Positions 51,225-60,278 of a stretch of 64,000 nucleotides of DNA are shown piece by piece. Position numbers and translations under genes: made by a program. Positions within the stretch are counted from its first letter, which is position 1, and every line of letters starts with the position of its first letter. A model generated the notes under the pieces. It was given only the letters and a program-made list of their open reading frames with translations. It searched no databases and had not been told where the DNA came from. Origin of the DNA: VAZQ01 sp963817135 (GTDB taxonomy: Bacteria > Pseudomonadota > Alphaproteobacteria > Rhizobiales > Xanthobacteraceae); the NCBI GenBank assembly GCA_963817135.1, contig CAWFNG010000016.1, positions 124,001 through 188,000 on the forward strand, written 5' to 3'.

Positions 51225-53876
51225 ATGAACATCGTCGTTGTGGAATCGCCGGCCAAGGCCAAGACCATCAACAAGTACCTTGGCCCGGGATACGAAGTCT
51301 TGGCCTCTTTTGGCCATGTGCGGGACCTTCCGGCCAAGAACGGCTCGGTCGACCCCGACCAGAATTTCCATATGATCTGGGAGGTCGACGACAAGGCCCG
51401 CAAACGGCTCGACGACATTGCGCGGGCGCTAAAGGGAGCGAACAAGCTCATCCTGGCCACCGACCCCGATCGCGAGGGCGAGGCCATTTCCTGGCACGTG
51501 CTTGAGGTCCTCAAGCAAAAGAATGCGCTCAAGAAGCAGACGGTCGAGCGGGTCGTTTTCAATGCCATAACCCGGCAGGCGGTGCTTGATGCCATGAAGC
51601 ACCCCCGCCGTATCGATGACGCCCTGGTCGATGCTTATCTTGCCCGCCGCGCCCTCGATTACCTTGTCGGCTTCACCCTCTCGCCGGTGCTGTGGCGCAA
51701 GCTTCCCGGCGCCCGGTCCGCCGGACGCGTCCAGTCCGTGGCGTTGCGGCTTGTTTGCGACCGCGAGCTGGAAATCGAGAAATTCGTCCCGCGCGAGTTT
51801 TGGTCGCTTGTCGCGACGCTCGCTACTCCGCGCGGCGACACATTCGAGGCGCGTCTGGTCGGCGCCGACGGGCAGAAGATCCAGCGGCTCGATATCGGCT
51901 CGGGCGCCGAGGCTGAGGCATTCAAACGCGCGCTCGAAAGTGCGGCGTTCGCGGTCGCATCGGTCGAGGCAAAACCCGCCAAGCGTAACCCGCCGCCCCC
52001 GTTCACCACTTCGACGCTGCAGCAGGAGGCAAGCCGCAAATTCGGTTTTGCGCCGGCGCATACCATGCGCCTTGCGCAGCGGCTGTACGAAGGCGTCGAG
52101 ATTGCGGGCGAGACTGTCGGCCTCATCACTTACATGCGAACCGACGGCGTGGAGATTGCCGAAGAGGCAATTACCGGCGCGCGACGCCTCATCGGCACCG
52201 ATTACGGCAGCCGCTATGTGCCTTCGAGTCCGCGCAAATATCAGACCAAGGCGAAGAACGCCCAGGAAGCGCATGAGGCGATCCGTCCGACCGATCTCGC
52301 TCGTCGCCCGAAAGACATCAGATCCCTTCTCGATAATGATCAGGCAAGGCTCTACGAGCTCATCTGGATGCGCACGCTCGCAAGCCAAATGGAATCCGCG
52401 GAGCTTGAGCGCACCACCGCGGAAATCACCGCGCAGGCAGGCACGCGCGTCATCGATCTGCGTGCAACCGGTACCGTCCTCAAGTTCGACGGATTTCTCA
52501 CGCTCTATCAGGAAGGCCGGGATGACGATCCGGACGACGAGGAATCCCGACGCCTGCCTGAAATGAGCGCGGGCGAGAAACTCGCCAAACGCAAGATCGA
52601 TGCGACGCAACACTTCACCGAACCGCCGCCACGTTATTCGGAAGCTTCTCTGGTCAAGCGTCTGGAGGAACTCGGCATCGGCAGGCCATCGACCTATGCC
52701 TCCATCCTGCAGGTGCTCAAGGACCGCGGTTACGTGCGTATCGACAAAAAGCGGCTCGTCCCCGAGGACAAAGGGCGCGTGCTCACCGCGTTTCTCGAGA
52801 GCTTTTTTGCCCGCTACGTGGAATACGATTTCACGGCCGATCTGGAAGAGCAGCTCGACCGCATATCGAACAACGAGATGGCCTGGCGTGATCTGCTGCG
52901 CGATTTCTGGCGCGAGTTTACCGCCGCTGTCGGCGACATAAAAGAGCTTCGCGTCGCCGAGGTGATCGATGCGCTCGACGAGATGCTGGCGCCGCACCTC
53001 TTTCCGCCGCGCGCGGACGGCAGCGATCCGCGCAAATGCCCAAGCTGCGAAAACGGGCGGCTTTCCCTCAAGCTCGGCAAGTTCGGCGGCTTCATCGGCT
53101 GCACCAATTATCCCGAATGCCGCTATACCCGCCAACTCGCGCCGGGCAACGGTGCGAACGGTGACGGAGGCATGAAGAAACTGGGGGAAGATCCGAAAAC
53201 CGGGCTGGAAGTGACAGTAAGGTCAGGTCGGTTCGGCCCATATGTGCAGCTGGGCGAAGCCGCCGATGGCGAAAAGCCCAAACGCACCGGGCTGCCGAAA
53301 GGCACTTCCGTTGATGACCTTGATCTCGGCCACGCGCTTGGGCTGCTTTCGCTGCCGCGCGAAGTCGGCAAGCACCCCGATGACGGGGAACCGATCATTG
53401 CTGGAATTGGGCGGTTTGGACCCTACGTCCAGCACGGCAAGATGTTCGCCAATATCACGGCAGGGGATGATGTTCTCGGGATTGGCCTTAACCGCGCCGT
53501 GACATTGATTGAAGAGAAGCGCGCGCGCGGGCCGCGCAAGGGCGGCCGGTTTGGCGCTGCTCCAGGCCGGGTTCTGGGTGAGTATCCGGAAAAGGGCGGA
53601 CCGGTCGTGGTGAAAAACGGACGCTATGGTCCCTATGTGAGCCACGACGGCGTCAATGCGACCCTTACCTCAGATATGACGCCGGACACAGTGTCGCTCG
53701 AAGAAGCAGTTGCGCTGCTGGAGGCAAGAGCGGCACGTGGCGGGGTTAGGCTGCCGCCCAAACCGCGCAACACCGCGCGCAAGCCGCAGTCCAGCAAAGC
53801 GCAATCCAAGCCTCCCGCGAGCGCGAAACCGAAACCCGCACGGAGAGTTGAGAAGAAGGCTGCCAAAGCAAGGTGA
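51225..53876 (+). CDS. topA: DNA topoisomerase I
   Basis: Relaxes negative supercoils. Start ATG 51225 gives 883 residues (MNIVVVESPAKAKTINKYLG); the frame is open upstream without homology. The Toprim domain has LATDPDREGEAISWH. The catalytic tyrosine is Tyr303 in LITYMRTDG. A four-cysteine zinc ribbon follows (KCPSCENGRLSLKLGKFGG with CTNYPEC). Several repeated C-terminal GRFGPYVQ modules come next, and the tail is a lysine/alanine/proline-rich basic extension that probably contacts DNA. Confidence 0.97.
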   Translation: MNIVVVESPAKAKTINKYLGPGYEVLASFGHVRDLPAKNGSVDPDQNFHMIWEVDDKARKRLDDIARALKGANKLILATDPDREGEAISWHVLEVLKQKNALKKQTVERVVFNAITRQAVLDAMKHPRRIDDALVDAYLARRALDYLVGFTLSPVLWRKLPGARSAGRVQSVALRLVCDRELEIEKFVPREFWSLVATLATPRGDTFEARLVGADGQKIQRLDIGSGAEAEAFKRALESAAFAVASVEAKPAKRNPPPPFTTSTLQQEASRKFGFAPAHTMRLAQRLYEGVEIAGETVGLITYMRTDGVEIAEEAITGARRLIGTDYGSRYVPSSPRKYQTKAKNAQEAHEAIRPTDLARRPKDIRSLLDNDQARLYELIWMRTLASQMESAELERTTAEITAQAGTRVIDLRATGTVLKFDGFLTLYQEGRDDDPDDEESRRLPEMSAGEKLAKRKIDATQHFTEPPPRYSEASLVKRLEELGIGRPSTYASILQVLKDRGYVRIDKKRLVPEDKGRVLTAFLESFFARYVEYDFTADLEEQLDRISNNEMAWRDLLRDFWREFTAAVGDIKELRVAEVIDALDEMLAPHLFPPRADGSDPRKCPSCENGRLSLKLGKFGGFIGCTNYPECRYTRQLAPGNGANGDGGMKKLGEDPKTGLEVTVRSGRFGPYVQLGEAADGEKPKRTGLPKGTSVDDLDLGHALGLLSLPREVGKHPDDGEPIIAGIGRFGPYVQHGKMFANITAGDDVLGIGLNRAVTLIEEKRARGPRKGGRFGAAPGRVLGEYPEKGGPVVVKNGRYGPYVSHDGVNATLTSDMTPDTVSLEEAVALLEARAARGGVRLPPKPRNTARKPQSSKAQSKPPASAKPKPARRVEKKAAKAR

Positions 53877-53944
53877 TCGAGAAATCCTCGGCGCCGCGCA
53901 GAGCGACGGCGCTTGACGTTCGATCCTGAGCATGCCTCGAGAAC

Positions 53945-56221
53945 ATGCCGCGCTCCCGCACCAAGCCGACCGTCCCGTCCAAAGACGAAGTCCTCGCCTT
54001 CATCGGTCAATCCAAGACCACCGGTACCCGCGAGATTGCGCGCGCTTTCGGATTAAGAAATGCCGATCGAGCAACCCTGAAAGAAATGCTGCGGGAGCTT
54101 GCGGACGAAGGACGCATTGAACGACGCCACAAGAAACTGCACCAGCCGGGAAGCTTGCCGCCGGTGGTAATGGCGGAGATTGCTGGCCGCGATGCAGACG
54201 GAGAGTTGATCGCGGTGCCGACCGAATGGGATGAGGCGGCGCATGGGTCGGCGCCAAAAATCCGTGTGCAGCCATCGCGAGGCGCGCGTCAGGCGGCCGG
54301 TATCGGCGATCATGCCCTGCTGCGGATCGTGGAAAGCGGCGAACACGACGATGCGATCCGCCATAGCGGGCGGGTGATCAAGCTCATCGATCGGGTCAAA
54401 GCGCGTGTGCTCGGAGTTTATCGTGTGACGGCCGGAGGCGGAGGACGCTTGGTGCCGATCGACAAGAAGCAAATAGGCCAGCAGATGGCCATTCTCCCCG
54501 GCGCCAGCGGTACGGCGCAGGACGGCGACCTGGTGGCAGCCGAGGTGAGCCAGCGCAGAAGAGGCTATGGGCTGGCCAGCGCGCGCGTCAAGGAAACGCT
54601 GGGCTCCGTTGCGACCGAACGCACGATCAGCCTGATCGCCATCCATGCCCATTCCATTCCGCACGTATTTCCGGATGCCGTCCTTGCCGAGGCGCAAACC
54701 GCCAAGCCGGCACGGACCGCGGGTCGCGAAGACTGGCGCGATCGCCCGCTGATCACCATCGATCCGATCGATGCCAAGGATCACGACGACGCTGTGCATG
54801 CGGCATATGACGCCGACCCGCAAAACCGTGGCGGCTTTGTCGTTACCGTGGCAATCGCGGATGTCGCGCATTTCGTGCTGCCCGGTTCCGCGCTCGATCG
54901 CGAGGCGCTCCTACGCGGCAACTCGGTCTATTTTCCTGACCGGGTGGTGCCGATGCTGCCGGAGCGCCTCTCGAACGACTTATGCTCGCTCAAGCCCGGC
55001 GAAGACCGCGCTGCGCTCGCGGCTCGCATCGTGGTGGGTGCCGACGGCCGCAAGCGATCGCACAGCTTTCACCGCGTGCTGATGCGCTCGGTCGCAAAGC
55101 TCAACTACACCCAGGCGCAGGCTGCGGTCGATGGCTGGCCGGACGATACGACCGGGCCTCTGCTGGCAAATGTGATCGAGCCGCTTTATGCAGCCTATCG
55201 CACGGTAAAACGCGCGCGTGATGACCGCGCCCCCCTCGATCTCGATCTCCCCGAACGCAAGATCGTGCTCACTGCCCATAACACGGTCGACCGCGTGGTG
55301 ACGCCCGAGCGACTCGATGCCCATCGCCTGATCGAAGAATTCATGATTCTCGCCAATGTATCCGCGGCGGAAACGTTGGAACGGGTGCGCGTGCCGCTGA
55401 TCTATCGTGTCCACGACGAGCCGGACCCGGAGCGCTTGCAGGCGCTGCGCGAGTTCCTGCGCAGCCTTGATATCGCCTTTCCCAAATCCGGGGCCTTGCG
55501 GGCGGCGCACTTCAACCGCATCCTCGCGCGCGTCAAAGGGCGCGATGTCGAAAAGCTGGTCAATGAAGTGGTACTGCGCACGCAAGCGCAAGCCGAATAT
55601 GCCGCCGAGAACTACGGACATTTCGGACTCAACCTGCGCCGCTACGCCCATTTCACCTCGCCCATCCGGCGCTATGCCGACCTGATCGTGCACCGCGGAA
55701 TGATCCGGGCGCTGAAGCTCGGTGCCGGTGCACTGCCGGAACAGGACAACGCGGCACTCGCCGAGATCAGCGCGCAAATATCGGCGACCGAGCGCCGTGC
55801 CATGAAGGCCGAGCGCGAAACGTTCGACCGGCTGCTTGCGCATTTTCTTGCTGATCGGATTGGGGCGGTTTTCGAAGGCCATATTTCCGGGGCGACGCGC
55901 GCCGGTTTGTTCGTCAAGCTTGATGAAACCGGTGCCGACGGTTTTATTCCGGCACGAACCATCGGGAGCGAATATTTTCGTTATCGCGAAGACCGTCATG
56001 CCCTCATTGGCGATCGCAGCGGCAAGGCCCATCGCCTGGGCGACCGGGTGACGGTGCGTCTCGTCGAGGCGGCGCCGATTGCAGGAGCGCTGCGGTTCGA
56101 GCTTGTTCCGGAGGCGGGCTACGGCGATGCTCGCCGTGGCCGCGTTCGGCGCCAACCCATACGGCACCGTCAGTCCGGCGCGAGCCGCGGCCGAATGGTG
56201 CGGCATGGCGGACAGGCATGA
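53945..56221 (+). CDS. rnr: Ribonuclease R
   Basis: 3'-5' exoribonuclease of the RNB family, 758 residues. An N-terminal helix-turn-helix-like segment (REIARAFGLRNADRATLKEML) is followed by cold-shock domains and the catalytic RNB domain with ITIDPIDAKDHDDAV, then HFTSPIRRYADLIVHRGMI. The S1 domain (GHISGATRAGLFVKLDETGADGFIP) and a basic tail end the protein. The stop overlaps the Nudix start as ATGA. Confidence 0.96.
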   Translation: MPRSRTKPTVPSKDEVLAFIGQSKTTGTREIARAFGLRNADRATLKEMLRELADEGRIERRHKKLHQPGSLPPVVMAEIAGRDADGELIAVPTEWDEAAHGSAPKIRVQPSRGARQAAGIGDHALLRIVESGEHDDAIRHSGRVIKLIDRVKARVLGVYRVTAGGGGRLVPIDKKQIGQQMAILPGASGTAQDGDLVAAEVSQRRRGYGLASARVKETLGSVATERTISLIAIHAHSIPHVFPDAVLAEAQTAKPARTAGREDWRDRPLITIDPIDAKDHDDAVHAAYDADPQNRGGFVVTVAIADVAHFVLPGSALDREALLRGNSVYFPDRVVPMLPERLSNDLCSLKPGEDRAALAARIVVGADGRKRSHSFHRVLMRSVAKLNYTQAQAAVDGWPDDTTGPLLANVIEPLYAAYRTVKRARDDRAPLDLDLPERKIVLTAHNTVDRVVTPERLDAHRLIEEFMILANVSAAETLERVRVPLIYRVHDEPDPERLQALREFLRSLDIAFPKSGALRAAHFNRILARVKGRDVEKLVNEVVLRTQAQAEYAAENYGHFGLNLRRYAHFTSPIRRYADLIVHRGMIRALKLGAGALPEQDNAALAEISAQISATERRAMKAERETFDRLLAHFLADRIGAVFEGHISGATRAGLFVKLDETGADGFIPARTIGSEYFRYREDRHALIGDRSGKAHRLGDRVTVRLVEAAPIAGALRFELVPEAGYGDARRGRVRRQPIRHRQSGASRGRMVRHGGQA

Positions 56222-56983
56222 GCAGCTTTGAAGCCCACCGGCTCTCGCGCATGGCTGAGTTCGTTCAGCGCATGAACGAAGTCGAGCGTGATTTGAGCTT
56301 TCCGTATTTGCGTCCGAAAGATGCTGCGACGCTCATTCTGATAGACCGTTCCGGCAGTGCTCCGAAAGTGCTGCTGGGAAAGCGCCATGCCGGTCACAAG
56401 TTCATGCCGGGAAAATTTGTTTTTCCCGGGGGACGAGTTCGATCGCGCGGACCGGCTGATGCCGGTCGCGCGGGGGCTCGACCCTGCCGCCGAAGCCCAG
56501 CTGATGAAACGGGTGCAGCGATCGAGTCCGGCCAAGGCGCGCGCCTTCGCGCTCGCGGCAATCCGTGAAACCTTTGAGGAAACCGGCTTGTTGCTGGGCG
56601 TAACGGCTCAAGAAACGATTGCAGCCGCCAGGGGTCCGTGGAGCGCTTTCGCAGAGGCAAAAATCCTTCCCGATCTAAGCCTGTTGCACTTCATCGGCCG
56701 CGCCATCACCCCGCCGGGACGACCCCGCCGTTTCGATGCGCGATTCTTCACCATGGATGCAAGCGCGATCGCCCACCGCATCGAAGGCATTATTGGCCCT
56801 GACGCCGAACTCGTCGAACTGGTCTGGATGCCCCTTGCGGAGGCAAGGCAGCTCGACATGCCGGCGGTGACCGGAGTGATGTTGGAAGAGCTCGACGATC
56901 GTATAGCCGAAGGCTTCAGCCACGATCTGCCCGTGCCGTTCTACAACATGGCGCGCGGCAAATTCCGTCGGGAATTGCTGTAG
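56218..56983 (+). pseudogene. Nudix hydrolase, interrupted by a single frameshift
   Basis: The N-terminal part (MSSFEAHRLSRMAEFVQRMN to KFVFPGGRV) is in one frame. The rest (DRADRLMPVARGLDPAAEAQ through the Nudix box AIRETFEETGLLLG to LPVPFYNMARGKFRRELL) is one base over. The span is 766 nt, one more than 255 codons. One extra C in GTTCGAT restores it. The start overlaps the rnr stop, so the gene belongs to that unit. The family removes nucleoside diphosphates linked to other groups, such as CoA or NADH derivatives; substrate unknown. Real decay or a base-call error are both possible. Confidence 0.85.
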
Positions 56984-57138
56984 TACCTCCACATGAGGCT
57001 GAAACTGCAACCGCTGTGGGATTTTTGACTTTGCTCCCTGGCAGGCTAAAGCATGATCCAAACAAAGAAATAGAGCGGGATGGTAAGTCGATCATCCCGC
57101 TCTGGGTTTCGCCCCCAATTCGATGAACGAGGATTGCG

Positions 57139-57306
57139 ATGGCAAAAGCAACCACCATCAAAGTGAAATTGGTGTCCAGCGCCGATACCGGGTTCTATTA
57201 CGTCACGCGCAAGAACTCTCGCACCATGACCGACAAGCTGGTGAAGAAGAAGTACGACCCCGTTGCGAAAAAGCACGTGGAATTTCGCGAGGCCAAGATC
57301 AAATAA
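57139..57306 (+). CDS. rpmG: 50S ribosomal protein L33
   Basis: Small ribosomal protein of 55 residues, MAKATTIKVKLVSSADTGFY followed by YVTRKNSRTMTDKLVKKKYD. It lacks the CxxC pairs of zinc-binding L33, so it is the zinc-free form. AGGA lies upstream of the ATG. The last codons and the stop are covered by the first unit of a 13-bp tandem repeat. Confidence 0.95.
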   Translation: MAKATTIKVKLVSSADTGFYYVTRKNSRTMTDKLVKKKYDPVAKKHVEFREAKIK

Positions 57307-57333
57307 TAAGATCAAATAACAAGATCAAATAAT
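57295..57333 (+). repeat. Three tandem 13-bp repeats at the rpmG stop
   Basis: aagatcaaataat, aagatcaaataac, aagatcaaataat in a row (57295-57307, 57308-57320, 57321-57333), followed by ttgatc. The first unit encodes the last residues and stop of L33. Each unit carries a TAA. The unit is not a multiple of three, and the repeat looks like recent duplication of the 3' end. Confidence 0.85.
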
Positions 57334-57727
57334 TTGATCGCCCGCACGCGGCCAGTTTGGACGCGGCGAAATGCCGGGCGCTGTGCCGGGGTCGCTTTCG
57401 CTCATCCGGGCTCCAAGCGGGTCAATGCCGATCCGAAAGGTGGCCGGTCGGGAGCGGTGTCATGAGGAGGCCACTCGTACCGCCTCCCGACCGGCCGAAC
57501 CCCACGGGACCCAGGAGATGCGGCGGACCTGAGCATTCCGCAGGGTTATCAATCGGATAGGATATCCCGCTGCGCGCGTGCACCGGCGGGCCCAAGCGGC
57601 TTTTTCCACCGCCCCGCCGCAAAATACCGCAACGTGCCAGGAAATCAACAAGTTAGGTTGTGGATTGTGGAAAGACCGCCGTCAACCTAAAGCGTTATGG
57701 TTTACCGTGGGCGGCAGCTCGCGACCA
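57334..57727. other. Intergenic region between rpmG and pleD
   Basis: About 390 bp without a gene. It contains a strong inverted repeat, ggccggtcgggag (57442-57454) with ctcccgaccggcc (57484-57496), which could end transcription from either side. The rest holds nothing recognised. rpmG and pleD are convergent. Confidence 0.55.
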
Positions 57728-59098
57728 CTACGCGGCGTCCGGCACCACGCGGTTGCGACCAGCACGCTTGGCGCGATAGAGCGCCTGATCGGCACGCTTG
57801 AGCAGGGTCGCGGCATCATCGGAAGCACAGAGGCCTGCGATGCCGACCGATATGGTGAGCGCCACGCTGCCGGAACCGCGTTGGATGGCAAACGGCTCGC
57901 TCGCCACTCTGCGCCGCAACCGTTCCGCCACAATGGTCCCAACCGCAAGATCGGTTTCCGGCATCACGATGACGAATTCCTCGCCGCCGTAGCGGCAGGC
58001 CAGGTCGATGCCGCGGATCGACTTGCGTACCCTGAGCGCAAACTCGCGCAGCACCTCGTCGCCAGCATCGTGGCCATGCGTGTCGTTGATCGACTTGAAA
58101 TAATCAATGTCCAGGACCAGCAAAGTCAATGGCTTGCCGCGGGCGGCTGCCTGCTCGACCAGGCTGCGGACATGCGTTTCCATGTAGCGGCGATTGTAAA
58201 GGCCTGTGAGCGCGTCGGTGATCGCCAGCTCGATCGACATTTGCACGTTATCTCGCAATCGTTCCAGATAACGCTTTTTGCGAATTTGGGTGCGCACCCG
58301 CGCGAGCACCTCGTTCTTGTCGATCGGGCGAAACAGGTAGTCGCTGACGCCAACCTCCAGCCCGCGCGCAAGCCGCGTATTGTCCTCGCCGTCGGCAATA
58401 GCCAGGATAGGCAGGTTGCGGGTGCGCTCGAGCGAGCGAACCTGACTGCATAGTCGTAACGCGTCGAAGTTTGCCAACCCCAGCGATACGATCAGAAGCT
58501 CGTAGTTGCCTTCTGCGGCGCGGAACAAGGCGACGTTCGGATCGGGCTCGATATCGGCAGCGTGCTGGCCGGCAAGCGCCGCAGCGAGGTGCTCATACGC
58601 CGGCTGGCGATCTTCGACCAGCAGAATGCGGCCATTGCGTCCGGCTTCCAACACGGCGGCGCGTTCGGCATTGTCCACACCGACATGGCGCGAAGTGAGC
58701 GATCGCATGCGCAACTCGTCTGTCATCAACTTAAGCCGTGTAAGGGAGCGAACGCGGGCGATCAGCGCCACTTCAGAGACCGGCTTGGTGAGAAAGTCGT
58801 CGGCGCCGGCCTGCAGCCCGGTCACCCGGTCGGACGGCTGGTCAAGGGCAGTGATCATGACGACGGGGATATGGTGCGTCGTCTCGCCGGCCTTGAGACG
58901 CCGGCACACCTCGAAGCCGTCCATCTCAGGCATCATGACGTCAAGCAGAACAATGTCGCACTTGGCACGCTCGCAGATTGAAAGCGCCTCATCGCCTCGC
59001 ATGGTGGTGATGACGTCGAAATACTCCGCCGTCAAACGGGTTTCCAGAAGCTTGATGTTGGCAGCTATGTCATCAACAACAAGAACGCGGCCGGTCAT
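57728..59098 (-). CDS. pleD: PleD-type response regulator diguanylate cyclase
   Basis: Makes cyclic di-GMP for the switch from motile to sessile state. The 456-residue protein has receiver 1 (phosphoacceptor D53 in LLDVMMPEMD), a second, degenerate receiver lacking the acceptor (ELLIVSLGLANF near 200-211), and a GGDEF domain. The catalytic motif is YGGEEF (371-375). The inhibitory I-site RGID (362-365) sits five residues before it, so product feedback is expected. It lies 12 bp downstream of divK. Confidence 0.95.
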   Translation of the reverse strand: MTGRVLVVDDIAANIKLLETRLTAEYFDVITTMRGDEALSICERAKCDIVLLDVMMPEMDGFEVCRRLKAGETTHHIPVVMITALDQPSDRVTGLQAGADDFLTKPVSEVALIARVRSLTRLKLMTDELRMRSLTSRHVGVDNAERAAVLEAGRNGRILLVEDRQPAYEHLAAALAGQHAADIEPDPNVALFRAAEGNYELLIVSLGLANFDALRLCSQVRSLERTRNLPILAIADGEDNTRLARGLEVGVSDYLFRPIDKNEVLARVRTQIRKKRYLERLRDNVQMSIELAITDALTGLYNRRYMETHVRSLVEQAAARGKPLTLLVLDIDYFKSINDTHGHDAGDEVLREFALRVRKSIRGIDLACRYGGEEFVIVMPETDLAVGTIVAERLRRRVASEPFAIQRGSGSVALTISVGIAGLCASDDAATLLKRADQALYRAKRAGRNRVVPDAA

Positions 59099-59110
59099 CA
59101 GTGCATCTCC

Positions 59111-59482
59111 TCAAGCCGACCCGAGAAATTGACGAATGGTGTCGATGAATTTGCTGACCGATATCGGCTTCGATAAGTATGCTTCGCAGCCCCCTTCGCG
59201 AATGCGTTCTTCATCGCCCTTCATCGCAAACGCCGTAACCGCGACGACCGGAATGGCTTTCAGCTCGGGATCCTCCTTGAGCCATTTCGTCACTTCCAAT
59301 CCCGAAACTTCCGGGAGCTGAATATCCATCAGAATCAGATCGGGACGATGCCGGCGCGCAAGGTCGAGCGCCTCGATGCCGTTGCGCGTGCCGACTGTGT
59401 TGTAACCGTGCGCTTCCAATAGGTCGTGGAAGAGCTTCATATTGAGCTCATTGTCCTCCACGATCATCACCGTTTTCGACAT
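59111..59482 (-). CDS. divK: Single-domain response regulator DivK
   Basis: The 123-residue receiver has the conserved acidic pair (MIVEDNELNMKLF), phosphoacceptor D53 (ILMDIQLPEVSG), threonine region VAVTAFAMKGDEERI, and the lysine in YLSKPIS. In Caulobacter DivK is phosphorylated by PleC/DivJ and controls CtrA. It precedes pleD in one unit, the arrangement usual for the order. Confidence 0.95.
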   Translation of the reverse strand: MSKTVMIVEDNELNMKLFHDLLEAHGYNTVGTRNGIEALDLARRHRPDLILMDIQLPEVSGLEVTKWLKEDPELKAIPVVAVTAFAMKGDEERIREGGCEAYLSKPISVSKFIDTIRQFLGSA

Positions 59483-59689
59483 CCCCCCGTCCTTCCGGCT
59501 CCGTCCCGCGGTCCGGGTCGAGGTCCGGTGGGAGAGTCGGCGGTTGTCTGCCGGCTCGCACCGGCAGATCGCGACGCTAGTCGCGATATGTTACGGAAAC
59601 GCAAACACAACCTTAGAGCCAACGCATAGATCCGGCGCTGGTAAATTGGTGAAAATCAAGAGAATTGAACGGTTTGCATAGCGCGCCCA

Positions 59690-60136
59690 TCAAGCCGGAG
59701 CAACCGGAGCCACATCCATCGTGCGGCGGCTGAGCGCGATGTTGAACGTGTATCCGCCGAACAAGTCGACGACGGTGATGAAGATGAGAAGCATGGCCGC
59801 TTCCCATCGCGGCTCCGTCGCGAGGAGCTGCGGCTTGCCGAACACCACGATCAGCACCACCGCGAGCGGCACGAGCGAGGCCATTCCGTCGACGACACCG
59901 AGGAAACGGTTGGAGGCGGAGGGCAAGCTGAAGGGAATTGAGATGAGCTGATAGGTGAGATAAATAGCAGCGAGCCAGGCCATGTTGAATCCCAGCCGAT
60001 CGGGAGTGAACAAGCCCAGCGTTCCTTGCACGCTGTGCACGGATCCTGCGTACCAGAAGAAATAGACTTCCCAGGCAGCAAGTGCCAAGGCGGACATGAT
60101 GCTCAATCCCGCTACGGAAAAATGGGTTCTGCGCAT
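59690..60136 (-). CDS. Small integral membrane protein, unknown function
   Basis: Start ATG 60136 gives 148 residues with four hydrophobic segments (for instance VAGLSIMSALALAAWEVYFF, MASLVPLAVVLIVVFG). Charged residues lie in short loops only. No family was recognised. The upstream frame to 60295 overlaps a different gene region and is not used. It is divergent from dinB. Confidence 0.6.
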   Translation of the reverse strand: MRRTHFSVAGLSIMSALALAAWEVYFFWYAGSVHSVQGTLGLFTPDRLGFNMAWLAAIYLTYQLISIPFSLPSASNRFLGVVDGMASLVPLAVVLIVVFGKPQLLATEPRWEAAMLLIFITVVDLFGGYTFNIALSRRTMDVAPVAPA

Positions 60137-60278
60137 CGTTCGCCTCCAGGAATCAAAAAAACGAATCGCCTCAGGTAACCGCGATTTGCGGCCAAGGTCG
60201 AGGGATTTTCCTGCTTTGTGAGTGCCCTCTTGATTGCAGCCTTGAGTGAGGCTTTCCTGCACTTGCGATCTCGGGGTT

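Noticed and set aside
51429..53135. 568-residue minus-strand frame over topA
   Set aside because: Shadow of topA; no recognisable domain.
57295..57333. Short tandem repeats as a replication origin or iteron array
   Set aside because: Only three units, at an rpmG stop, with no initiator gene or DnaA boxes seen.
60137..60278. LexA box upstream of dinB
   Set aside because: The nearest candidate (gttctgcgcatcgttc just upstream) has an 8-bp spacer instead of 7 and faces another gene.
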